A stretch of DNA of 64,000 bases. Origin: CADEER01 sp965216585. Lineage in GTDB: Bacteria; Desulfobacterota; Binatia; HRBIN30; CADEER01. The translations under genes were made by a program, and so were the position numbers. Under the pieces are notes generated by a model that had not been told where the DNA came from, made no database searches, and worked only from the letters and a program-made list of their open reading frames with translations. The stretch is from NCBI GenBank assembly GCA_965216585.1, contig CBDCGC010000003.1, positions 2,542,001-2,606,000 on the forward strand, given 5' to 3'. Positions 9,310 through 17,780 of this stretch are shown piece by piece (position 1 is the stretch's first letter; every line of letters starts with the position of its first letter).

Positions 9310-10613
9310 GACGTCTCCGGCGCATCGAGCGGCGCCAGCATGCGGAAGAGAGACATCGATTTGGCCCGCGTTTCGTCGTATTCACGCTGCGGCACCGAGT
9401 CGGCGACGATGCCGCCGCCGGCGTGAAAGGACAGTCCCCGGTCGTCGAGATAGCCGGTGCGAATGGCGATGTTGAAACGGGCGCGGCCGCCAGGATCGAT
9501 CCAACCGAGGCTGCCGGTGTAGAAGCCGCGCGCAATCGGCTCGAGCTCTTCGATGATCTCCATGGCGCGAATCTTGGGTGCGCCGGTAATCGAACCGCCG
9601 GGGAAAGTCGCGCCGAGGATGTCGGCAAGGCCGACGTCGCTGCGCAACTCACCACACACTTCCGAGATCATGTGCATCAGCATCGGAAACTCACACACCT
9701 TCTGCAGCTCGGGCACCTGCACCGAGCCGGTCACACAGATCCGCCCCAAATCGTTGCGCTCGAGATCGACGATCATCACGTGTTCCGCCAGTTCTTTCGG
9801 ATCGCTGGCCAGCTCGGCGCGCAGGCGGTCGATCGAATCGCCGCCGTCCACTCCACGCGTCCCCTTGATCGGAAAAGTGCCGATCGATCTGCCGCGGATG
9901 TCGAGAAAGCACTCCGGCGAATTGCTCAGCAGGGACCAGGCACCGCCGTCGACGTAGGCGGCATAGGGGGTCGGAAAGTCCGCCGTCCAACGGCGAAAGA
10001 GGGCCACTCCATCTGTCCGCTCGAGGTCGAAGCGAAAACACTGCGCCATGTTGGCCTGGTAGATGTCGCCAGCGCGGATGTACTCCTTTGTGCGTTCGAT
10101 CATTGCGAGGTAGGCATCTCGCCGCATCTGAGCACGTGGCGGCGACAGAGCGTACGAGCCCGGTGCTTCCCGTCCTCTCTTCTCGATTCGCTGCAGTGCC
10201 CACTCGAGTCGCTGCTCGGACCCCGCCCTCACCTGCGCCCAGCCATGGCGTCGATTGGCGCGATAGGCCCAGTCAAAGGCGGCGGCGTAGACGATCGGGC
10301 AACTCGGCCAGGCGTGGCGCCGGTCGTGCTTCTCAATCCAGTGCTTCAAGTCGTACGACAGTGCGAGAAAGACGCCGCAAGCGTTTTCCTCGCTGTACTG
10401 GCGAACGAAGTCCTCGACCGCCCGTAGCGGCGGCGTGGCAGCACAGTCGCCGGCGTTGAGAACGAGCGTGTCGATCGGATCGTCGGCAAAGATGACCGTA
10501 CCGTCACCCCACGACTGCGGCGAGCGACCGTCGAGCAGAGCAGGTCGCCGGCATTCGCTACCGGTCAGCAGAGTCGCAGGGTCAGACAGGAAGGCGACTT
10601 CTTGCTTCGGCAT
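9306..10613 (-). CDS. pabB: Aminodeoxychorismate synthase component I
   Basis: Converts chorismate plus ammonia to 4-amino-4-deoxychorismate in folate synthesis. The C-terminal chorismate-binding domain is clear: FPIKGTRG (the PIKGT lysine is the PabB nucleophile), HVMIVDLERNDLGRIC, FPGGSITGAPKIRAMEII and FHAGGGIVADSVPQREYDET. Length is 435 residues. ATG 10613 is preferred over upstream alternatives because AGGA stands just before it (AGGAATCCC-ATG) and the sequence from there is typical of the family. Coupled to pabC through a 4-bp overlap. No pabA glutaminase domain is fused or adjacent, so ammonia must come from a subunit encoded elsewhere. Confidence 0.93.
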   Translation of the reverse strand: MPKQEVAFLSDPATLLTGSECRRPALLDGRSPQSWGDGTVIFADDPIDTLVLNAGDCAATPPLRAVEDFVRQYSEENACGVFLALSYDLKHWIEKHDRRHAWPSCPIVYAAAFDWAYRANRRHGWAQVRAGSEQRLEWALQRIEKRGREAPGSYALSPPRAQMRRDAYLAMIERTKEYIRAGDIYQANMAQCFRFDLERTDGVALFRRWTADFPTPYAAYVDGGAWSLLSNSPECFLDIRGRSIGTFPIKGTRGVDGGDSIDRLRAELASDPKELAEHVMIVDLERNDLGRICVTGSVQVPELQKVCEFPMLMHMISEVCGELRSDVGLADILGATFPGGSITGAPKIRAMEIIEELEPIARGFYTGSLGWIDPGGRARFNIAIRTGYLDDRGLSFHAGGGIVADSVPQREYDETRAKSMSLFRMLAPLDAPETS

Positions 10614-10679
10614 GGGATTCCTGCTTTGGAGGTGCGACTTTACCGGCCGCCCGGTAAGCGCGCAAGAAAGCGCACCGCG

Positions 10680-11576
10680 ATGAACGCCACAGTCGATCTG
10701 CTGCAATCCGTCCTACCCGCGACCGTCGGCATCAAGACGGTGATCCCGGAAACGCACCGCTCGGCGCAGATCCTCGGCAGCGAGCGGATGGGCTCGGGTA
10801 CCATCGTCGAAGACAATCTCGTCCTCACCGCCAACTACGTTGCCATCGGCGCCGAGAGCGTCGAGGTCACCCTGGTCGACGACAGCACCCATGCGGCGGA
10901 TCTCGTCGCCCAGGACTTCTACACCGGCCTGTCGGTTCTGCGCCTCTCCGGACAGCGCTTCCCCAGCGTGCCACTGCGCTCGTCCGACGAGCTCGTCGCG
11001 GGTCAGGAAGTGTTCATCGCGGCCTCGGCCGGCGGTAGCCAGCGCCGCGTCAACAACGGCGGTATCACGGCGCTGCAGCCCTTCGACGCCTTCTGGGAGT
11101 TTCGCCTCGAGCGGGCCATCACGACGACGATCATGAATCCCGGCCTCGGCGGCGGCGGATTGTTCAGCATGGACCGCACTCTGTGCGGCATCGTTGCGCT
11201 CGATCTCAACGAAGTCGGTCACTTTACCCTGGCGATTCCCACCGAATATTTCTCTGCGCACAGGGATGAGCTGCTGAAGAACGGCCGGCGGACGACGCGC
11301 GCGCCACGCGCTTGGGTTGGCATCTACTGCTACAAGGTCGAACGCCACGTGCTCGTCGCCGGCGTCCTGCCCGGGGCACCAGCCGAACAGGCCGGCCTCA
11401 AAGCCGGTGATTTGATTCTCGAGATCGAGGGCACCACGGTGCACGACCGCAGCAATCTGTACGAGAGCATTTGGAAACGAGCTCCCGGCGACGAGATCAC
11501 CTTGCGCGTGTACCGCGAAGAAAGTGTGCGCGAAGTGCGCATTGCCTCCAGCGACGCCGAAGTCTATTTTCGCTGA
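10680..11576 (+). CDS. HtrA/DegP-like PDZ protein with all catalytic residues lost
   Basis: A 298-residue homologue of trypsin-like HtrA proteases with one C-terminal PDZ domain (~205-290: APRAWVGIYCY, GAPAEQAGLKAGDLILEIEG). The protease fold is recognisable, but the triad is gone. The usual TNNHVV histidine site reads LTANYVAIG (His to Tyr53), the TDLAVLK aspartate site reads TGLSVLRL (Asp to Gly83), and the NPGNSGGPL serine site reads NPGLGGGGL (Ser to Gly157). No signal peptide is visible, so it is probably cytoplasmic. It likely acts as a PDZ scaffold or chaperone rather than a protease. Divergent from pabB with 66 bp between starts. ATG 10680 is chosen because upstream codons look non-coding and lie over the pabB promoter. 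Confidence 0.85.
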   Translation: MNATVDLLQSVLPATVGIKTVIPETHRSAQILGSERMGSGTIVEDNLVLTANYVAIGAESVEVTLVDDSTHAADLVAQDFYTGLSVLRLSGQRFPSVPLRSSDELVAGQEVFIAASAGGSQRRVNNGGITALQPFDAFWEFRLERAITTTIMNPGLGGGGLFSMDRTLCGIVALDLNEVGHFTLAIPTEYFSAHRDELLKNGRRTTRAPRAWVGIYCYKVERHVLVAGVLPGAPAEQAGLKAGDLILEIEGTTVHDRSNLYESIWKRAPGDEITLRVYREESVREVRIASSDAEVYFR

Positions 11577-11585
11577 AACTCGCTG

Positions 11586-11692
11586 CGCTCGTAGGCTCAG
11601 GCGAAGGCTTAGACGAAGGCAAAGGTTGGTGTCGCTGCGCGATATCCCATTCGAACAGTTTCTCTACATGAATGATCCGGCACCGCGCCGGT
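11586..11692 (+). repeat. Dispersed intergenic repeat, copy A
   Basis: About 107 bp, starting 10 bp after the stop of the HtrA-like gene. It opens GCGCTCGTAGGCTCAGGCG and ends with ATGATCCGGCACCGCGCCGG, whose CCGGC/GCCGG can form a small hairpin. Roughly 80 % identical by eye to the reverse complement of 33039-33147; the 3' end recurs again at 11942-11969. No reading frame is conserved, so it is a non-coding dispersed element. Confidence 0.75.
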
Positions 11693-11829
11693 GGGCTTGC
11701 TTACCTGAAATTGGCGAAGACCAGCCCGAACACTTCAGAGAAAAGACGCCGAATCTTCTCCCTTCGTCGAATGCCCAACTTCCCCCTTTCACTCAAGAGG
11801 GATCGCTACGAGCTCTTCATCGGTCCAGC

Positions 11830-11927
11830 CTCCCCCTTTGAAAAAGGGGGACTGAGGGGGATTTTCTGATGCACCTCACCGCGTTCTGCGAAATCCCCCC
11901 TAACCCCCCTATTCCAAAGGGGGGGGA
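11830..11927. repeat. Imperfect inverted repeat of C- and G-runs
   Basis: The left arm (11830-11864) reads as TCCCCCTTT, then AAAGGGGGA, then GAGGGGGATTTT. The right arm (11890-11927) is its imperfect reverse complement, with GAAATCCCCCC and CCAAAGGGGG. The left arm itself holds a hairpin (11831-11839 with 11843-11851). Such CCCCCTTT...AAAGGGGG elements occur in intergenic DNA of many bacteria. No transposase is nearby. Confidence 0.65.
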
Positions 11928-11941
11928 TGGCGACGCTCCTC

Positions 11942-11969
11942 TGAATGATCCGGCGCCGCGCCGGGGGCT
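11942..11969 (+). repeat. Dispersed intergenic repeat, partial copy B
   Basis: TGAATGATCCGGCGCCGCGCC and the following GGGGG match the 3' end of copy A apart from one loop base (A to G), which keeps the CCGGC/GCCGG hairpin. Copies A and B bracket the CCCCCTTT inverted repeat. The 11577-11986 spacer holds only these repeats and no convincing gene. Confidence 0.6.
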
Positions 11970-11986
11970 CGGCTGGCTCGCATGTC

Positions 11987-12967
11987 TCACGTCGCTGAGT
12001 CAGCGGTGAGGCGGTCGACCAGTGCACCGGCGATGTGTCGATCGAGATTGAAGGCATCGCGGTACTCGGGCAGTGCTTTGAACGAGCGGTCGATCATCTG
12101 GGTGGCGCCGTCGGTCACCGCTCCGAGGGCGACGTAGCCGCTGTCGGCACGCACGAGGTCGACGGCGCCGTAGCGCATCCCGACCGCGCGCGCGACACGG
12201 CGCGCCAGCTTGGTGGCCTCGTCGCCGACCACCTGAACGAAGCGCCGCGATCCGCTGCCGGCCGAGAAGACGAAGTCGGCCGGCCGGCGAACCCGATCGC
12301 GGTAGGCTTCCGTCCAGTAGGGAATCTCGCTGCCTACGACGAAGGCGCGCAGGGTTTGCGCCGGCACCAGCACGCCGTGGCGATCGATGCTCGTCACCAA
12401 ACGCTGCAACAAATACGGCGGTGGCACCGAGAGCACACCGTGGTCGAGTCGGCAGCGCTCGACACGATCGTCGAGCTCGACGACGTAACGGCGGCCGCGC
12501 GTTTCGCCGACGATGTTGCGATCGACGTCGCGAAACGCGACCATCGCCGGCCGCGAGCCGGGAGAGCGCATCTCGCGCATGACGGCGTGTTCGTGCCGGC
12601 CGATGAAATCCTGCGCTTCCTCGACCGACTCGGTAACGACGGTCTCGGGAATGGCGATGCCGCGCTCGAGCATTCGTTCGCAAAAGGCCAGGCGATCGCG
12701 ACAGAGGTCGTGCGCCGGCGCTGGGTTGGCGATCGTCGCATGGGGAAAACGCGACTCGAGAAGACCGCCACTTTCGTCATCCAACGGCCTCTCCTGCGGC
12801 AGGAGATAGAGAGTCGAAACCTCGCCGACAACCTCCGACGTGCGCGCCAGATCCTCGAGCCGCACACCGGCGAGGTCAGCGTGCCGTGCTCGCGCCGCCG
12901 CCGCCAGATCTTCAATGACCGGCTCGACGAAGGGCGCAACGACCTTCGCATAGACACAAACGATCAT
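11987..12967 (-). CDS. ATP-grasp-like protein of unknown function
   Basis: A 326-residue protein, last gene of a four-gene minus-strand operon. The C-terminal half resembles RimK/glutathione-synthetase-type ATP-grasp folds: RFVQVVGDEATKLARRVARA followed by GMRYGAVDLVRADSGYVALG. In active family members the final strand carries an acidic residue and an Asn for Mg-ATP (E-x-N); here the corresponding stretch reads LGAVTDGATQMID, so metal binding is doubtful. The N-terminus has ARTSEVVGEVSTLYLLPQERPLDDE and a FPHATIANP motif. Possible role: peptide or amide ligase, or an inactive relative. I do not recognise a characterised orthologue. 23 bp separate it from the EthD-like gene. Confidence 0.6.
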   Translation of the reverse strand: MIVCVYAKVVAPFVEPVIEDLAAAARARHADLAGVRLEDLARTSEVVGEVSTLYLLPQERPLDDESGGLLESRFPHATIANPAPAHDLCRDRLAFCERMLERGIAIPETVVTESVEEAQDFIGRHEHAVMREMRSPGSRPAMVAFRDVDRNIVGETRGRRYVVELDDRVERCRLDHGVLSVPPPYLLQRLVTSIDRHGVLVPAQTLRAFVVGSEIPYWTEAYRDRVRRPADFVFSAGSGSRRFVQVVGDEATKLARRVARAVGMRYGAVDLVRADSGYVALGAVTDGATQMIDRSFKALPEYRDAFNLDRHIAGALVDRLTADSAT

Positions 12968-12990
12968 CTCGGCTGCCGGCGGCGATCCGC

Positions 12991-13686
12991 TCAGCCCAGC
13001 GAATGGCGTGACATCGGGTGCGATTCGAGCTGGCTCAAGTCGAGGAAGCGCTGCACGCTCGCCATCATGGTCTGTTGGTTGGCCGCCAGCTCCTCAGCCG
13101 AAGCGGCCGCGTACCACACCATCGGATCGCTCAGAGCTTCGATTGGAAAAAGTTCTTCGACGATTCCATCCCAGGCCGGCGAACCCTCGACGAGGGGGCG
13201 GACGACGGTGTTGCGCGTGTAGCCGAAAGTCGACTGCGTTTGTTGCGCGACGACCTTGTGGTCCTCGTACCAGATGCGAAAGAAGTCTTCGCGTGCCAGC
13301 GAGTCCAGGCCCTTGATGCAGGTCACCATGTTGACCCCCGTGCTGCGCTCGTTCGGCTTCGCCGCGTCCTCCGGTGGGATGGTCGGAACCGACTCGACGA
13401 CGAGGTAGCCAAACATCTCGGCGCAGTGCGCGCGCAACACCTTCTCGGCGGCGCTGCGATCGTCGGAGTTTTCCATCCAGAACGACACCATCGCCCAGAT
13501 CGGTGGTTCGAGCGTGCCGATGGTAACCGCCTTGCCGGCCGTTGCGACGGTTTCGTCGCAGGCGTTGACCACGGCGTTGACGACGTCGCCGCCGTTCAGC
13601 GTCTGGCAGGCCTCGACCAGAGCGATGCGTTCGCCGTCGTTGCCACGGGCATCGCCGTCGCGCAGAAGGTAGACGAGTTTTTCCAT
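12991..13686 (-). CDS. EthD-domain-like protein
   Basis: A 231-residue protein with two ferredoxin-like (dimeric alpha-beta barrel) halves. The second half carries the EthD-type pattern MVTCIKGLDSLAREDFFRIW followed by YEDHKVV and YTRNTVVRPL. EthD-type proteins accompany degradation of ethers and aromatic compounds and some act in polyketide tailoring, but their reactions are poorly defined. It sits 2 bp after the HCCA-isomerase-like gene on the same strand, so the two are surely co-transcribed. Function beyond family membership is not predictable. Confidence 0.7.
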   Translation of the reverse strand: MEKLVYLLRDGDARGNDGERIALVEACQTLNGGDVVNAVVNACDETVATAGKAVTIGTLEPPIWAMVSFWMENSDDRSAAEKVLRAHCAEMFGYLVVESVPTIPPEDAAKPNERSTGVNMVTCIKGLDSLAREDFFRIWYEDHKVVAQQTQSTFGYTRNTVVRPLVEGSPAWDGIVEELFPIEALSDPMVWYAAASAEELAANQQTMMASVQRFLDLSQLESHPMSRHSLG

Positions 13687-13688
13687 CG

Positions 13689-14282
13689 CTAGCGCGCGTT
13701 GCCGATCTCATCGATGAGCTGATCGATGCGATCGTTGCCCCAGAAGCGTTTGCCGTTGAAGATGAAGGTCGGAACGCCGAACACCTGGTGCTCCAGACAG
13801 CGCGCAATGCCCTCGTCGAGACGCGCATGGTAGGCGCCCGTGCGCAGCGCCTGGAGAAATTCGTTGCGCGAAAACCGACAGTCGGCGGCGCACTCGGCGA
13901 GCACGTCGCGGTCGGCGATGTCCTTCCCCTCACACCAGCGCGAACGAAAAACGGCATTGCGATAATCGCGGCCGTGGCCGTGTTGGTCCGCGTAGTAGTA
14001 ACCAGCCACCGCGTCGCGCGTATCAACGGGCCGCTCGCTCGGTGGGTTCCAGGGAATCGCCAACTGGCGCGCACAGCGCTCGGCGTCCTCGAACAGATAG
14101 TCGAGCTTCCACTCGGCCAGCGTCTGCGCCGTTCCCCTCGCGTCATCGAAGTCGGGCGGAACGACGGGGATTGGTTCGAGCCGCGCCCCGGCTCTCTCGA
14201 TCAGATAGTCGATGCGAAAATCCGCTAGCGCCGCGAAGGGCGAGCGGAACGCGAAGAAGTAGAGAACGCGGTTCGAAGCCAT
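13689..14282 (-). CDS. DsbA-fold protein of the 2-hydroxychromene-2-carboxylate isomerase / GST-kappa family
   Basis: A 197-residue thioredoxin-fold protein. The N-terminal beta strand YFFAFRSPFA carries Ser-Pro where DsbA proteins have CxxC, the mark of HCCA isomerases and kappa-class GSTs. The C-terminus has the conserved cis-Pro loop VFGVPTFIFNGKRFWGNDRI. HCCA isomerases use glutathione in naphthalene and PAH degradation, but many homologues have unknown substrates. It is 3 bp downstream of galE and 2 bp upstream of the EthD-like gene. The pairing with EthD hints at aromatic or secondary metabolism; this is inference. Confidence 0.78.
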   Translation of the reverse strand: MASNRVLYFFAFRSPFAALADFRIDYLIERAGARLEPIPVVPPDFDDARGTAQTLAEWKLDYLFEDAERCARQLAIPWNPPSERPVDTRDAVAGYYYADQHGHGRDYRNAVFRSRWCEGKDIADRDVLAECAADCRFSRNEFLQALRTGAYHARLDEGIARCLEHQVFGVPTFIFNGKRFWGNDRIDQLIDEIGNAR

Positions 14283-14285
14283 GGA

Positions 14286-15251
14286 TCAGTGTCGCGACAG
14301 CGCCCACCCCACAGCGGAGTCGACGATTTCATCAATGGAAGAATGGGCCGGCCGCCATCCGAGCTCCGTCATGAGTGCCGTCGGGTTGGCCACCAGCGAC
14401 GCCGGATCGCCGGGCCGGCGCTCCGAAATCTCGATGATCGGCTGGCGTTGCAGGCGTTTACCGACCGCTTCGATGACCTGCATGACGGAGTTGCCGCTAC
14501 CGGTTCCGACGTTGAAGCTCTTGCCGCTATCGAGATGGCTGGCCTCGATCACCCGCACGTGGGCATCGGCGAGATCGGTCACGTGGATGTAGTCGCGCTC
14601 ACAGGTACCGTCACTCGTCGGGTAGTCGTTGCCGTAGACGTAGAGTGGCTTTTCGTCGAGGACGGCGGCGATGATGCGCGGGATCAGATGCTCTTCCGGC
14701 TGGTGATCCTCGCCGACCCGCCAATCCGGATGGGCCCCTGCGGCGTTGAAATAGCGCAATGCCGCCGAGCGCATGCCCAGACTCGCAGCACTGCCGTGCA
14801 GGAGCCGCTCAAAGGCCAGCTTCGAGGAGCCGTACGGCGCCGTCGGTCGCAGCTCGGCGGATTCGGCGATTGGCGACTCGCTGGTGTCGCCGTACACCGC
14901 TGCCGTCGACGAAAAAAGAAACGCCTGGACGGGATGCAGGGCGCAGGCGAGCAGCAGGCTGGCGCCGCCACCGAGGTTGTTGCCCCAGTAGAGGTCGGGG
15001 TTGCGCACGGATTCACCGACACTGATCGACCCGGCCAGGTGTACGACGGCGTCGGGCCGGTGTCGGGAAAAGACATCCACCACACCGGACGTGTCCTCCA
15101 GCGCGACCTCTTCCAGCGCGAAGGTGCCGGCGCGCTCTCGCTTCGACGCGCGCAAATCGTCGAGGATGACCGGTTGGTGACCGGCCGCCGCCAAACCATG
15201 CGCGACGTGCGCACCGATGTACCCCGCACCACCCGTGACCAGGACCTTCAT
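14286..15251 (-). CDS. galE: UDP-glucose 4-epimerase
   Basis: NAD-dependent extended SDR of 321 residues interconverting UDP-glucose and UDP-galactose for surface polysaccharides. The N-terminal nucleotide motif is VTGGAGYIGAHV (GxxGxxG). The catalytic region shows SSTAAVYGD with Ser/Thr, then YGSSK (YxxxK). The downstream GAHPDWRVGEDH and RDYIHVTDLADAH motifs are diagnostic of GalE. ATG 15251 is chosen because it begins immediately before MKVLVTGGAG; an upstream in-frame ATG would add 12 non-family residues. First gene of the minus-strand group ending at 11987. Confidence 0.93.
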   Translation of the reverse strand: MKVLVTGGAGYIGAHVAHGLAAAGHQPVILDDLRASKRERAGTFALEEVALEDTSGVVDVFSRHRPDAVVHLAGSISVGESVRNPDLYWGNNLGGGASLLLACALHPVQAFLFSSTAAVYGDTSESPIAESAELRPTAPYGSSKLAFERLLHGSAASLGMRSAALRYFNAAGAHPDWRVGEDHQPEEHLIPRIIAAVLDEKPLYVYGNDYPTSDGTCERDYIHVTDLADAHVRVIEASHLDSGKSFNVGTGSGNSVMQVIEAVGKRLQRQPIIEISERRPGDPASLVANPTALMTELGWRPAHSSIDEIVDSAVGWALSRH

Positions 15252-15355
15252 CGCATCTTCGATGCCCGTTTGCCCCTGCCCTGTCAACGCGCCCCGCGCG
15301 GCGCAGAGCTACCGGCGGCGCGCCAACGCGCTGCGAATCTCAATCGACGACGCGC

Positions 15356-16531
15356 TCAGAAGCGCTCGATGTCGAGCTTGCCGTGCTCGTCGCCAGCAGC
15401 CGGTGATGTACCGTTCGGCGCATCGTCCTCGAAGCTCTCCCAGTGCGAATCGCTGGTCGACGCGATACCGCGGATCTTGAGCTCGAAGTCGTTGGGGTTG
15501 GTGCAGTTGGCCATCGCCTCTTCGAAGCTGATCAAGTTGTTGCGGAAGAGATGCATCAGCGACTGGTCGAAGGTCTGCATGCCGTAGGTGGTGTAACCCT
15601 GCGAGATGACCTCGTGCAGGTCGCGCGTCTTGGCCGCGTCGGCGATGTGCTCGGAGACTCGAGCACTGGCAACCATCACTTCGACGGCCGGTACCATGCC
15701 GTTGCCGTCGGCGCGCGGGATCAACCTTTGACTGACGACACCGCGCACGACGTTGGCGAGAATCATCCGCGCCTGATCGCGCTGGTGCTCGGGAAAAGCA
15801 CTGATGACACGCGTGATGGTTTCGCGCGCGTCGAGAGTGTGCAACGTGCTCATCACCAGATGACCGGTTTCGGCCGCCGAAATGGCCGTTTCGATGGTTT
15901 CCAGATCCCGCATTTCACCGACCAGAATGACGTCGGGATTCTGGCGCAGGGCCGCTTTGAGCGCCTTGGGGAAGTCAACCGCGTCATCGCCGATTTCGCG
16001 CTGGTTGACGAAGCTCATACGGTCACGATGCAGGTATTCGATCGGATCTTCGATGGTGATGATGTGGGCTTGCCGCGTGCGATTGATGAGATCGATGATC
16101 GAGGCGAGCGTCGTGCTCTTGCCGCTGCCGGTGGTTCCCGTCACCAGGATGAGGCCTCTGCGCTCGGCAGCCAGACCCTCAACCACCGGCGGTAGCGTGA
16201 GCTCGGCGACCGAGCGGACCTCTGCCGCGATGACGCGGATGACGATGCTCAGATGACCGCGTTGGCGAAAAATGTTGAGGCGAAAGCGCCCCAGCTTCTC
16301 GTGGTCATAGGCCGTATCGAGTTGCCGTTCGGCGGTCAACCGCTGCCACTGCTCGTCGGTGGTCGCTTGCCGCGAATAGCTCTCGAGCGTCAGTGGATCG
16401 AGGGCGTCGGCCGACTCGAGCGGCAGGAAGTCGGAGCGAATGCGGAAAGCGGGCGGAACACCCACCTTGAGCAATACGTCGGAGGCCTCGTGGCGAACCG
16501 CCTCCTCGAGGATTTCATCGAACTCCATCAT
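15356..16531 (-). CDS. pilU: Type IV pilus retraction ATPase, PilU-like
   Basis: Cytoplasmic hexameric ATPase of 391 residues driving pilus retraction and twitching. Visible motifs: Walker A TGTTGSGKST (131-140), the Asp box ITIEDPIEY, Walker B DVILVGEMRD and the His box STLHTLDA. The C-terminal pattern GMQTFDQSLMHLFRNNLISF and following NPNDFELKIRG is closer to PilU than to PilT, and there is an acidic C-terminal extension after ~360. No other pilus gene is in the window. Separated from recA by 48 bp on the same strand. Confidence 0.9.
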   Translation of the reverse strand: MMEFDEILEEAVRHEASDVLLKVGVPPAFRIRSDFLPLESADALDPLTLESYSRQATTDEQWQRLTAERQLDTAYDHEKLGRFRLNIFRQRGHLSIVIRVIAAEVRSVAELTLPPVVEGLAAERRGLILVTGTTGSGKSTTLASIIDLINRTRQAHIITIEDPIEYLHRDRMSFVNQREIGDDAVDFPKALKAALRQNPDVILVGEMRDLETIETAISAAETGHLVMSTLHTLDARETITRVISAFPEHQRDQARMILANVVRGVVSQRLIPRADGNGMVPAVEVMVASARVSEHIADAAKTRDLHEVISQGYTTYGMQTFDQSLMHLFRNNLISFEEAMANCTNPNDFELKIRGIASTSDSHWESFEDDAPNGTSPAAGDEHGKLDIERF

Positions 16532-16579
16532 GGCGCCACCTCAACTTTCGGGCACGATCGGGAGCTCGTATCCCCGACC

Positions 16580-17626
16580 TTATGAATCTTCGCCTTTGTC
16601 GCTCGCCTTGCCGTTGGCGGCCTGGTCGCCGACCAAACCGAGCTCGCGACGGATCTGTTGATCGAGCTTCTCGGCGATTTCGGGGTTGTTGCGCAGAAAC
16701 TCCTTCGCATTCTCCCGACCCTGGCCAATCCGGTCGCCATCGTATGAATACCAAGCTCCACTCTTATCGACTAAACCACGATTCGTGCCAATATCGACGA
16801 GCTCGCCCTCCCTGGAGATTCCCACACCATATAGTATGTCGAACTCTGCTTCTTTGAACGGTGGCGCCACTTTATTCTTCACTATTTTGACGCGGGTGCG
16901 GTTGCCGATTGCCGAATCCCCCTGCTTGATGGCGCCGATCCGGCGGATGTCGAGGCGCACGGACGAGTAGAATTTGAGGGCATTGCCGCCTGTCGTCGTC
17001 TCCGGGCTGCCGAACATCACCCCGATCTTCATGCGAATCTGGTTGATGAAGATCATGATCGTGCGCGAGCGAGAGATGGTGCCGGTGAGCTTGCGCAACG
17101 CCTGCGACATCAATCGGGCCTGCAATCCCATCTGCGGCTCACCCATTTCCCCCTCGATCTCGGCACGCGGCACCAAGGCCGCTACCGAGTCGATGACGAG
17201 CACGTCGATGGCGCCGCTGCGCACCAGCGTTTCGGCAATCTCCAACGCCTGCTCGCCGTTGTCCGGTTGTGAGATCAAGAGGTCTTCGGTTTTGACTCCC
17301 AGCTTCTGCGCGTAGGTCACGTCGAGCGCATGCTCGGCGTCGACGAAGGCGCAGACACCTCCTTCGCGCTGGGCGCTGGCCAGTGCGTGCAGCGCCAGGG
17401 TCGTCTTGCCGGAAGACTCCGGCCCGTAGATTTCGACGACGCGGCCGCGCGGCAAGCCGCCGACGCCGAGGGCGATATCGAGACCGATCGAGCCGGTCGA
17501 AACGACGGGCAGCCGCTCGACGGTTTCGTCGGCGCCGAGCTTCATGATCGAGCCCTTGCCGAACTGCTTTTCTATCTGGCTCACTGCCAGGTCGAGCGCA
17601 CGTTCGCGATTTGCTTCAGCCGCCAT
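16580..17626 (-). CDS. recA: Recombinase RecA
   Basis: Homologous recombination and SOS co-protease, 348 residues. Begins MAAEANRERALDLAVSQIEK. Walker A GPESSGKTT lies at 68-76, Walker B at VLVIDSVAAL, loop L1 at EGEMGEPQMG and loop L2 near FGSPETTTGGNALKF. A strong Shine-Dalgarno GGGAGGG lies 4 bp before the ATG. An internal stretch (about 16741-16885, residues ~247-295) is markedly AT-richer, with rare ATA, CTA, TTA and AGG codons, yet the protein remains canonical. No recognisable SOS box of the E. coli (CTG-N10-CAG) or Gram-positive type was found upstream. Follows cinA by 154 bp. Confidence 0.98.
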   Translation of the reverse strand: MAAEANRERALDLAVSQIEKQFGKGSIMKLGADETVERLPVVSTGSIGLDIALGVGGLPRGRVVEIYGPESSGKTTLALHALASAQREGGVCAFVDAEHALDVTYAQKLGVKTEDLLISQPDNGEQALEIAETLVRSGAIDVLVIDSVAALVPRAEIEGEMGEPQMGLQARLMSQALRKLTGTISRSRTIMIFINQIRMKIGVMFGSPETTTGGNALKFYSSVRLDIRRIGAIKQGDSAIGNRTRVKIVKNKVAPPFKEAEFDILYGVGISREGELVDIGTNRGLVDKSGAWYSYDGDRIGQGRENAKEFLRNNPEIAEKLDQQIRRELGLVGDQAANGKASDKGEDS

Positions 17627-17780
17627 TCGTCCCTCCCATTCCGTACCGTCCAGAGCTTCGTACAGACTGCACGATCGGGGCGCAAGTCGCTACTGCAGGC
17701 GTTGACCTCGAGCGCTTTACAAGCAACCGAATCCCTGCCCTCAGCAATCCCGAGTGGGCCGCCGCCTGTTGGCCCGCAGG

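Noticed and set aside
11577..11986. Short open frames across the repeat-rich spacer
   Set aside because: They run through the palindromes and repeats, differ between copies and resemble no protein.
17627..17780. Search for an SOS/LexA box upstream of recA
   Set aside because: No clear CTG-N10-CAG, GAAC-N4-GTTC or GTTC-N7-GTTC site; a lineage-specific box cannot be recognised by eye.
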